NCBI RefSeq assembly: GCF_013374995.1
Contig: NZ_CP056030.1
Location: 5,364,501-5,428,500, forward strand
Length of the DNA: 64,000 bases
From: Pseudomonas eucalypticola
GTDB taxonomy: Bacteria; Pseudomonadota; Gammaproteobacteria; Pseudomonadales; Pseudomonadaceae
Reading direction: 5' to 3'
Part shown: positions 33,804 to 41,700 of the stretch, piece after piece
How the letters are laid out: every line of letters begins with the position of its first letter
Position numbering within the stretch: the stretch's first letter is position 1
Program-made: the position numbers and the translations under genes
Notes under the pieces: model-generated
Database searches by the model: none
Told to the model about the DNA's origin: nothing
Seen by the model: the letters and a program-made list of their open reading frames with translations, nothing else

Positions 33804-34802
33804 ATGATGTTTACCCCGAATACCCCGTCTTTACGGCGCGTGAGCATTCTGGCCATCGACAAGGTCTTTGCCTCGACGCTGATGCACGCCAAGGATTTCT
33901 TCCACCTGGCCAGCCTGCGCTACGGCAAGCAACTCGGCCAGGGCCTGACTTCATTGTTCGAAACCCGCCTGATCAGCCCCGACGGTCAACCCGTGATGAC
34001 CTTCAGCGGCGTGCAGGTACCGGTGGACGGCACCCTGGAAGACGCCGACGTCATCGTGCTGCCTGCCTTCTGGGATGATTTCGACGCCCTGTGCCTGCGC
34101 TACCCGCAAGTGCTGCCCTGGTTGCGCCAACAGCATGCCCGCGGCGCGGTGCTGTGCGGCGAGGCCAGCGGCGTGTTCTGGCTGGCCGAGGCGGGCCTGC
34201 TGGACGGCAAGGAGGCCACCACCTACTGGCGCTTCTTCGGCCAGTTCGCCGAGCGGTTCCCCAAAGTGATCCTCAACCAGGACAAGCACCTGACCGATGC
34301 CGACAACCTGTACTGCGCGGCCGGCACCACTTCGGCCTGCGACCTTTACATTTACCTGATCGAGCGCTTCTGCGGTGCCAGCGTGGCCCAGGCGGTATCA
34401 CGGGACATCCTCTATGAGGTGCAGCGCAACTACACCCCGGGACGCATGGGCTTCGGCGGGCAGAAATTGCACCAGGACCTGCTTATCCTGCAGATTCAGC
34501 AATGGCTGGAAGAACACTTCGCCGACAAGTTTCGCTTCGAGGACGTGGCGCGCGAACATGGCATGAGCATTCGCAACTTCATGCGCCGCTTCCAGAATGC
34601 CACCGGGGACAAGCCGCTGCATTACCTGCAACGGTTGCGGATAGAAACGGCCAAAGGCCTGCTGTCAGGCTCACGCAAAAGCATCAAGACCATCAGCTAC
34701 GAGGTGGGCTACGACGACGCCAGCTTCTTCGCCCGGCTGTTCCGCCAGCATACGGCGCTGTCGCCGAACCAGTATCGGCAGCAGTTCCTGCAAGAGGCTT
34801 GA
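33804..34802 (+). CDS. GlxA family transcriptional regulator (DJ-1/PfpI domain plus AraC helix-turn-helix)
   Basis: A 332-residue regulator with an N-terminal DJ-1/PfpI glutaminase-like domain (about residues 11-200) used for ligand sensing, and a C-terminal AraC/XylS DNA-binding domain (about residues 220-330). The nucleophile-elbow position is Cys118 in AVLCGEASG. The two helix-turn-helix units are around FRFEDVAREHGMSIRNFMRR and SIKTISYEVGYDDASFFAR. It starts with ATGATG and a weak SD. It is divergent from the decayed acyl-CoA dehydrogenase, which was probably its target. What the regulator now controls is not visible. Confidence 0.9.
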   Translation: MMFTPNTPSLRRVSILAIDKVFASTLMHAKDFFHLASLRYGKQLGQGLTSLFETRLISPDGQPVMTFSGVQVPVDGTLEDADVIVLPAFWDDFDALCLRYPQVLPWLRQQHARGAVLCGEASGVFWLAEAGLLDGKEATTYWRFFGQFAERFPKVILNQDKHLTDADNLYCAAGTTSACDLYIYLIERFCGASVAQAVSRDILYEVQRNYTPGRMGFGGQKLHQDLLILQIQQWLEEHFADKFRFEDVAREHGMSIRNFMRRFQNATGDKPLHYLQRLRIETAKGLLSGSRKSIKTISYEVGYDDASFFARLFRQHTALSPNQYRQQFLQEA

Positions 34803-34820
34803 AACTGCACCGCGCCTGTC

Positions 34821-34857
34821 CCCACAGGTTACTCCCTATCCGGGAGGCGCCTGTGGG
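34821..34857. repeat. Inverted repeat downstream of the GlxA-type regulator
   Basis: CCCACAGG (34821-34828) and CCTGTGGG (34850-34857) pair across a 21-base loop in the 90-base convergent gap before zapE. The CCTGTGGG core looks like part of pseudomonad REP elements, but the rest does not fit. It may help end transcription; there is no T run. Confidence 0.4.
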
Positions 34858-34892
34858 CCCGGGCGACGCTCGGGAAAAGCGCGCCGCCGACG

Positions 34893-35987
34893 TTATGGCT
34901 TGTGTGCGCGCGACAGGAATTCGTGCGACTGCATTTCCAGCAGCCGGCTCAGGGTCCGCTGGAATTCGAACGTCAGGCGACCGCCGGTGTACAGGTCTTT
35001 CAACTCCACCTCGGCCGAGATGATCAGCTTCACGTTGCGGTCGTAGAACTCGTCCACCATGTTGATGAAGCGCCGCGCGATGTCGTCGGTCGCCACGCCC
35101 ATCTGCTCCACGCCACTGAGCAGCACGGCGTGAAAGATCTTGCCCAGTTCGATGTAGTCGTTCTGGCTGCGCGGGCCGTCGCACAGTTCGCGGAAGTCGA
35201 ACCAGGCCACGTCGTCACAGGTCTTCAGCGCGATGATTTCGCGGTTCTCGATGATCAGCTTGTCGTTTTCAACCGCCTGGGTGCACTCGGGGGTGAGCGC
35301 CTTGAAGCTCTTGCGCAGGCTGTCGGCAGCCGCTTCGTCGAGCGGGTAATGGAACAGTTCGGCCTGCTCCAGGTGGCGCAGGCGATAGTCCACGCCGCTG
35401 TCGACATTGACGATCTCGGTGTTCTGCTTGATCAGGGCAATGGCCGGCAGGAAACGGGCGCGCTGCAGGCCGTCCTTGTACAGGCCGTCCGGCACGATGT
35501 TGGAAGTGGCCACCAGGGTCACGCCGTTCTTGAACAGCTCTTCCATCAAGGTGCCCAGGATCATGGCATCGGTGATGTCGGAGACGAAGAACTCATCGAA
35601 GCAAATCACCCGTGCCTCTTCCGAAAAGCGCTTGGCGATCACGGTCAGCGGGTTCTTCTCGCCTTTGAGGGTGCGCATTTCCTCGTGTACGCGCTTCATG
35701 AAGCGGTGGAAGTGGGTACGCACTTTTTCCTTGAACGGCAGCGCCTCGAAGAAAGTGTCCACCAGGTAGGTCTTGCCCCGCCCCACGCCGCCCCAGAAGT
35801 ACAGGCCCTTGACCGGCGCCTGTTCCTTCTTGCTGAACAGCTTGCCGAACAGGCCCGGCTTGCTGTCGTGCGCGGCGATCAGGTCGTCGTAGAGACGTTG
35901 AAGGTGACGCACTGCCGTTTCCTGCGCAGCATCATGGAAGAACTCGGGGCGTTTGAGGTCAGCTTGATATCGTTCTAGAGGCGTCAT
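34893..35987 (-). CDS. zapE: ZapE, AFG1-like division ATPase
   Basis: ZapE is an AAA-type ATPase of the AFG1/LACE1 family that joins the Z ring late in division and lowers its stability. The 364-residue product has Walker A GVGRGKTYLVD near residue 66, Walker B VICFDEFFVSD near residue 127, and the sensor segment TLVATSNIVPDGLYKDGLQR. The family C-terminal RFINMVDEFYDRNVKLI is present near residue 305. Its promoter is presumably in the short gap before it, which also holds the trpS terminator. Confidence 0.96.
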   Translation of the reverse strand: MTPLERYQADLKRPEFFHDAAQETAVRHLQRLYDDLIAAHDSKPGLFGKLFSKKEQAPVKGLYFWGGVGRGKTYLVDTFFEALPFKEKVRTHFHRFMKRVHEEMRTLKGEKNPLTVIAKRFSEEARVICFDEFFVSDITDAMILGTLMEELFKNGVTLVATSNIVPDGLYKDGLQRARFLPAIALIKQNTEIVNVDSGVDYRLRHLEQAELFHYPLDEAAADSLRKSFKALTPECTQAVENDKLIIENREIIALKTCDDVAWFDFRELCDGPRSQNDYIELGKIFHAVLLSGVEQMGVATDDIARRFINMVDEFYDRNVKLIISAEVELKDLYTGGRLTFEFQRTLSRLLEMQSHEFLSRAHKP

Positions 35988-36002
35988 ATTCGTTAGCAGG
36001 GC

Positions 36003-36035
36003 AACAAAAACGGGCCGTCACTGTAACGACGGCCC
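36003..36035 (-). terminator. Terminator of trpS
   Basis: Arms GGGCCGTC (36012-36019) and GACGGCCC (36028-36035) around an 8-base loop, followed in the minus direction by GTTTTTGTT. Confidence 0.85.
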
Positions 36036-36072
36036 TGGCTTATGGCAATTAGACTTGCGACAGTTGGTCGCA

Positions 36073-37422
36073 TTAATCCTGTTGGGGCTGCAAGGCAAGG
36101 CGCAGAGCCTCTACCGCGGCGTCGCGGGTGGCGGCGTCGGCGAACGCGGGGCTTTCCCCCACGCAGGCGTCGTCCAGCCATACGGTGAAGGCATTGCCTT
36201 CGCTACGCACGTCCAGCGCGGCACCACTTTGCAGTTGCTTGCTGGCCTGGCCGGCCGCCTTGCCGTCGGCAAAATTGCGCGACAGCAGCAGTTGCTCACC
36301 ATCGGCGCCCAGCAAGCGGAAACGGAAGCTGCCGTCTTCATCACGGAAGCTGACGAAACGGGCGGCCTTGGCGGCCTTCTTCTTCGTCGCCGTGGTGGCC
36401 TGGGCCTGCTCACGGAACGAACGCAGGCCCACGGCCTCGCGCAGCTCGCCGAGGAACGGCGTGGCCACTTTGCGGGCCTTGGCGGCGCCGGCCAGGAGAA
36501 TGTCTTCCAGGTCGGCCGGGCGTGCGATGAACTGGTGATACTTCTCGCGGGCTTCGCCCAGTTCGGTATCGAGCAAGGTGAACAGGCGGCTCTTGGCCTC
36601 GCCCCAGCCCAGGCCCTGAAGCAGCGCCTCGCGGAACTCAGCTTCCTGGGCCGGGGTGGCGAAGGCCTGGAACAGGGTGAACAGGTGCGAGGTGTCCGGA
36701 TCTTTCGCCTCGCCCGGCGCGCGCGAGTCGGTGACGATGCGCGAGATGGCGTCTTTCATGTCCTTGGCGCTGGTGAACAGCGGGATGGTGTTGTCGTAGC
36801 TCTTGGACATTTTGCGCCCATCCAGCCCCGGCAGCGTGGCCACGCCCTCTTCGATCAGCGCTTCGGGCATCACGAAGAACTCGCGGCCGTTGCCGAACAG
36901 GTGGTTGAAGCGCTGGCCGATGTCACGGGCCATTTCCACGTGCTGGATCTGGTCACGTCCGACCGGCACCTGGTGGGCGTTGAACATCAGGATGTCGGCG
37001 GCCATCAGCACCGGGTAGCTGAACAACCCCATGGTGACGCCCGCGTCCGGGTCTTCACCGGCCTCGACGTTCTTGTCCACCGACGCCTTGTAGGCGTGGG
37101 CACGGTTGAGCAGGCCCTTGCCGGCCACGCAGGTCAGCAGCCAGGTCAGCTCGGTGATCTCGGGAATATCGGACTGGCGGTAGAACGTCACACGGTCGGT
37201 ATCCAGGCCGGCAGCCAGCCAGGTGGCGGCGATTTCCAGGCGCGAACGCTGAATGCGCAGCGGATCGTCGCACTTGATCAGCGCGTGGTAGTCGGCCAGG
37301 AAATAGAACGAGTCGGCGTCGCTCTTGCGGCTGGCGACGATGGCCGGGCGGATGGCACCGGCGTAGTTGCCCAGATGGGGCGTGCCAGTGGTGGTGATGC
37401 CGGTCAGGATACGAGTGGTCAT
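36073..37422 (-). CDS. trpS: Tryptophanyl-tRNA synthetase with an extra C-terminal domain
   Basis: TrpS charges tRNA-Trp with tryptophan. The 449-residue protein has the class I signature [10 protein letters not shown] (HIGH-type, about residues 14-23) and KMSKSYDN near residue 204. The enzyme body ends near residue 340. A lysine/alanine linker (about residues 342-354) then leads to an extra domain of about 90 residues whose [20 protein letters not shown] resembles the DUF1508/YegP repeat. I chose the ATG giving [10 protein letters not shown], which fits the family; an ATG 8 codons upstream directly after the hydrolase stop (37446) is possible. Neither has a good SD. The long form is, as far as I know, normal in pseudomonads. 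Confidence 0.95.
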   Translation of the reverse strand: MTTRILTGITTTGTPHLGNYAGAIRPAIVASRKSDADSFYFLADYHALIKCDDPLRIQRSRLEIAATWLAAGLDTDRVTFYRQSDIPEITELTWLLTCVAGKGLLNRAHAYKASVDKNVEAGEDPDAGVTMGLFSYPVLMAADILMFNAHQVPVGRDQIQHVEMARDIGQRFNHLFGNGREFFVMPEALIEEGVATLPGLDGRKMSKSYDNTIPLFTSAKDMKDAISRIVTDSRAPGEAKDPDTSHLFTLFQAFATPAQEAEFREALLQGLGWGEAKSRLFTLLDTELGEAREKYHQFIARPADLEDILLAGAAKARKVATPFLGELREAVGLRSFREQAQATTATKKKAAKAARFVSFRDEDGSFRFRLLGADGEQLLLSRNFADGKAAGQASKQLQSGAALDVRSEGNAFTVWLDDACVGESPAFADAATRDAAVEALRLALQPQQD

Positions 37423-37446
37423 GGTCTGATTCTTGTCGGTCTGCAT

Positions 37447-38082
37447 TCAGTTCGAAAGGCGTGGCAGGACCCGATCTTTCAGGTCGGTCAGCTTGCCATG
37501 AAAAAAGTGTCCGCATTCTGCCACTTTCAGCAGCTCATGGGGGCGTTGCAGCTGCTCGGACCAGGCATACACCAGGGCCGGGTCCACCACTTCGTCGGTT
37601 TCGGGCTGCACCACGGTCAGCGTGCCGCCCACCGGCAGGCTATGCTCAGGCCCCAGGCGCATCACGGCCGGGGCGATCATGAACAGGTGCCGCACGCTCT
37701 GGCCAGCCGCTTCCAGGCGGCCGCCCAGGCTGGCGGCAACGAACCCGCCGAACGAGAAGCCCAGCAGGGTCAGGGGTAGATCAGGGTGCTGGCGGCACAG
37801 CCACGCCGCGGCCGCCTGGGCATCGTCGATCTCGCCATTGCCCATGTCGTGGCTGCCGGCGCTTTGGCCAACGCCGCGGTAGTTGAAACGCAAGGTTACA
37901 AAACCGGCATCGCGCGCCGTGCGCTGCAAGGTCGAGATGACCTTGTTGAGCATGGTGCCCCCCTGTACCGGGTTCGGGTGGCAGATCAGGGCAACGCCCC
38001 GCGCCTCGGCGGTATCCAGGTAGAGCGCTTCCAGCTGGCCTTGGGGGCCATCGATGAAAATAGGGGTTTCGCGGATCAGCAA
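37447..38082 (-). CDS. Alpha/beta hydrolase of the dienelactone-hydrolase-like type
   Basis: A 211-residue cytoplasmic hydrolase of the alpha/beta fold. The N-terminal segment ALICHPNPVQGGTMLNKV gives the oxyanion-side loop, FVTLRFNYRGVGQSAG the family strand, and LLGFSFGGFVAASLG the nucleophile elbow GFSFGG (Ser at about residue 110). The Asp and His are likely in PETDEVVDP and CGHFFHGKL. The substrate is unknown. Translation starts at a TTG; GGAG lies 8 bases upstream and no ATG is near. It is directly upstream of trpS with no gap to the trpS upstream ATG, so the two are one operon. Confidence 0.88.
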   Translation of the reverse strand: MLIRETPIFIDGPQGQLEALYLDTAEARGVALICHPNPVQGGTMLNKVISTLQRTARDAGFVTLRFNYRGVGQSAGSHDMGNGEIDDAQAAAAWLCRQHPDLPLTLLGFSFGGFVAASLGGRLEAAGQSVRHLFMIAPAVMRLGPEHSLPVGGTLTVVQPETDEVVDPALVYAWSEQLQRPHELLKVAECGHFFHGKLTDLKDRVLPRLSN

Positions 38083-38221
38083 GGGGGGTACTCCGTGACC
38101 TCGGTAGGGGTCGACTCGTCTAGTCGAAGGATTCTGTCTGGCATATTTGCGATTGCTCGCGGTATACAGCGCAGGTTAGAGCCGTTAACGTAAAGCAAAG
38201 CCGTTTATAGAGGAAGGACTC

Positions 38222-38656
38222 GTGGAACACTCGCTCTTAGTTTGGTTGTTGCCGACTATCGCCCTCGTCGTGGGTGTCGTGATTGGCCTGGTCGTCGCCC
38301 GCCTCGTGCCCAATGCCGCCCCCAGCAGCACTCAGCGCCAGCTGGACGAGATTCAGGAACGCTTCGACAGCTATCAGAATGACGTGGTCACCCACTTCAA
38401 CACAACGGCTTCGCTGGTCAAGAAGATGACCCAGAGCTACCAGGAAGTGCAGGAACACCTGGCCGAGGGCGCCAACCAGCTGGCCCTCGACGAGCTGACC
38501 CGCCAGCGCCTGCTGGCGGCCCTGCACGCCGAACCGGCCGGCCCGCGCGAACGCCTCACGCCGCCACGCGACGCCGAGCCGCCGCGCGACTACGCGCCCA
38601 AGGCGCCGAACTCGCCCGGCATGCTGGACGAGCAGTACGGGCTCAAGCGCAAGTAA
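38222..38656 (+). CDS. zapG: ZapG/YhcB, DUF1043 inner-membrane protein
   Basis: A 144-residue inner-membrane protein of the DUF1043 (YhcB/ZapG) family, linked in E. coli to division and envelope growth. One membrane span lies at about residues 8-28 (WLLPTIALVVGVVIGLVVAR). A coiled-coil cytoplasmic part follows (QLDEIQERFDSYQNDVVTHF and TASLVKKMTQSYQEVQEHLA, about residues 39-82), then a proline- and arginine-rich tail. The start is a GTG after GAGGAAGG. It is divergent from the hydrolase gene and followed by a terminator. Confidence 0.93.
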   Translation: MEHSLLVWLLPTIALVVGVVIGLVVARLVPNAAPSSTQRQLDEIQERFDSYQNDVVTHFNTTASLVKKMTQSYQEVQEHLAEGANQLALDELTRQRLLAALHAEPAGPRERLTPPRDAEPPRDYAPKAPNSPGMLDEQYGLKRK

Positions 38657-38672
38657 GCGCCGCCTGTTGAAC

Positions 38673-38695
38673 AAGGAGCCTTCGGGCTCCTTTTT
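38673..38695 (+). terminator. Terminator of zapG
   Basis: AAGGAGCC (38673-38680) and GGCTCCTT (38685-38692) close on a TTCG tetraloop and run into TTTTT (38691-38695). Confidence 0.92.
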
Positions 38696-38778
38696 CATGC
38701 GCTTGAGCCTGCGGCACGATCGAAAAGGATAACCGTGCCACGGGCTTGGAGAAGGCTGGACATCAACAGCGCCAGACT

Positions 38779-41700
38779 TCAGGTTTCCAGGTCCAGGAAA
38801 ATGTGGTCCAGCGGGCCCTCGATACGGCTGCGCAGTATGGCAATCACCTCCTCGCCCGCCGCTTCCTGGGCCATTTGCCGGTTCACGCCGTCGCGGCGCT
38901 GCGCGGCGGTTTTCAGGTGGGCGCGCTCGTAGGTCGAGGGCAGGCTGCGCGCCTGGCTGTAGTGAAAATGCGCGTACCACAGCGCGGTGCCGTCCAGATC
39001 GGCAATCTCATACTCCTGCAGGAAGTCCCGGCCTTTTTTCAGCGCCTTGCGCTCACCCGTGCGGCGAATGCGTATGGCTTTTTCGCCCAGCAGGTAGGCC
39101 ACCCTCGGCAACGTTGGCGCCTGACGCTTGGTCATGTCGATGCGTACCAGGCGCCCTTCCCTCACCAATTGCGCCGCTTTTTCACGCCACGCCTTGGCAC
39201 GCGCTTCGGCCGACTCATGGCCCGGCAGGGAATGGTCGGTTTCATTGCTATGGGTCAGGAAGCGGTCGATGGCATCGGCCTGTTCGTTCAATTGGCGCGC
39301 GCAGATCAGCAGTTGTTCTTCCACTTCGGCCGGGATGTAGCCCTTGCCCACTTGCCGCCAGGCATCGACTACTTCCTTGTCAGCCGCAGTGAACAATGCG
39401 TGGCCCTTCTTCGCAATGACGTTGAGCGACTTGGCCATCGCGGGTGCCGGCACCGGCACCTCGCTCCAGGTACCGGCCAAGGTATCCTGCTGGAACGACG
39501 CCAGCACCTTCTGCTCGACGGAGTCGACCACCTCGAAGGTTTCCGGCTGGCCAGCTGCGGGCACGGGGCGTCGCCTGCCCACCACCACGCCGCGCCGTGC
39601 GGTGACAATGATGCTGGCGTGGCGGGCCTGGGCACGTTGCTTGCGGGTCATTTTCAATTGTTCGCGCACCAGCGGCACCAGGTCGCCCTGCGCCAGGTGG
39701 CGCAACTCGGCGATCAGCTGGTCCAGGCGAGCCATGGCCGTTTCATCCCAGGTGACCCCCTCCAGCTCGCGGTAGTAGGCCAGGGCCTCCTGTGCAGCGG
39801 TCAGTTGCTGGTCGACACTGTTGAGCACCTCGACCCGGTCATTCAGCGTGTACTCGGCGCTTTGCTGTAACGTGCCGTGGCTTTGCGCTGCCACCCGCAC
39901 CGACTCGACCACCGCATTGGCGAAGCGGTCGCATAGCGCGCCTTGGGAGGTGATGTGCCGGATGGCCAGCAGGCCCAGGCCGTCGATAAGCATGCCCATC
40001 CAGCACTGCAACGGCACCTGCGACACCTCGTTGCCCTTGAGCGTCTTGAGCACGCGGTCGCCTTCCAGCGGCAGGCGCTCCAGTTGCGCGCGCCAGCCCT
40101 GCACCTCTTTGCTCAGGGCGATCTGCCGATCAAGCAGAGCGGTGCTGCGCTGGACGAAGTCGAACAGTAACCGCGCTTGCCCGGCATCGAGGCCGTCTTC
40201 TTGCAGCGTCGCCTGCAACGGGTAGGCTTCCCGATTGATGACGTGGCTTTTCATGCGCAGGTTGAACAGTTCTTCGTTGCCCAACTGCCAGGCCACGCCG
40301 AGCAATTCTGCCTGTTGACGACTGCGGTCCGCGGCCGGCTCCAGCACATTGAGTTCGCTAATGGCGGCCAATGTGTCGCGCAGCGCTTGCAGGTAAGGGG
40401 TAATGTCGTCACTCAGGCGCTCACGAAGGCTACCCACAAGTGCCTCATCGCCTCTGGACTGGGCCATGCCGATCTTGCGGATCAAGACGTTGACCTTGAC
40501 GTTCATTTCGGTGCGATTCTGGTTGTACGAGTCGATCACAACGCCACAGGCCTCCCTGCGCGCCTGGTTCTCCCGACGCTTCTGGGCGATGCTGCGGTTG
40601 GGGCTGCCACCGCGCAGGCGCAGGCTGAGGTCCAGCCGCCAGCGGTTGATTTCGTCGCGCTCCAGCCACGGGCCGGGCAGGTCGGGATGGGCCGGGTCGA
40701 TGATCCTGGGCTGCTCGCCTTCCAGACTGATCTGGAAAAAATGCCCATCCAGTTTTGCCAGCCAACGTCCGCCGTCTTCGTACAACCCTTGCAATGCCCC
40801 ATGTGGCACCGGCTGCAGCGCGGCACTGGGTGGCCTTACCTGGTAGCTGGCGAGGCGCGCGCGGTCTTCGCTGGTAAGCTGCTGCGCCGCCCTGGACCAG
40901 CTGAAACTCAGCTGGGTGCCAACGCCTTCCGCCTGCAAGGCCGGCGCCTGCAGCACCTCGCCGACGCCCAACGCCGGGGTGGCCCCAGGCCGTGGGTTGA
41001 AGGCCTTGATCCAGGGCATGCGTGGCACGCCATGGGCCAACAGCACCAGCGCTACGTTGAAAAACAGGTCGGTGATCACATCGCTGGTGGCATCGTCGTC
41101 ACCGCGGCTGTTGGCCTGCAGGGCGATATCCAGCGAGGCCATGGCCTGAACCAGCCAGCCGGCGGTGGCCAAAGGTCCGGAAAATACCGGCAGCAAGGCG
41201 TTGAACAGCGTCCACCCCAAGGCCTTGTAGCTGACCCAGCGGCTGTCACTGCTCGACATCGACTGACGCCTGGCCACTGTGATCAGTGCCTCGACATTTT
41301 GCTCGTACAAATACGCCAGCAGCGGGCTGCTGACGGGCTGGCACGCCAGGGTGGCGGGCGCAGGCTTGAGCACAGGGGCAAACTCCGACCCCTGGCCAAA
41401 CCGCACGATATGCGGCTCCAGAAAGCCGCCGGACGCGTAGCGGCTCACCGTGCCTGGTTCCAACCAATCGAGCACGCTGCGTTGCAGCAGCCCAGGCTCG
41501 ACGATGGCCTGCAGCAGGGCGTCCATGCTATCGAATTGCATCAGCGGTTCAGCGAACAGCGGTCGGTACAGCACGCAGGGCCCCTGCCCATCCAGGGCCA
41601 CGATCAGGTACATGCTGTGCACGAAATCCGGGTGGTAGTCTGGCGCGGCCTTGAACCCCAGGCGCTGCAGGCTGATGGCACGACCGTCGACACTGGGCGC

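Noticed and set aside
34857..34875. CCCGGGCGACGCTCGGG as an attachment site or REP element
   Set aside because: Imperfect palindrome only, with no second copy in the window and no mobile gene nearby.
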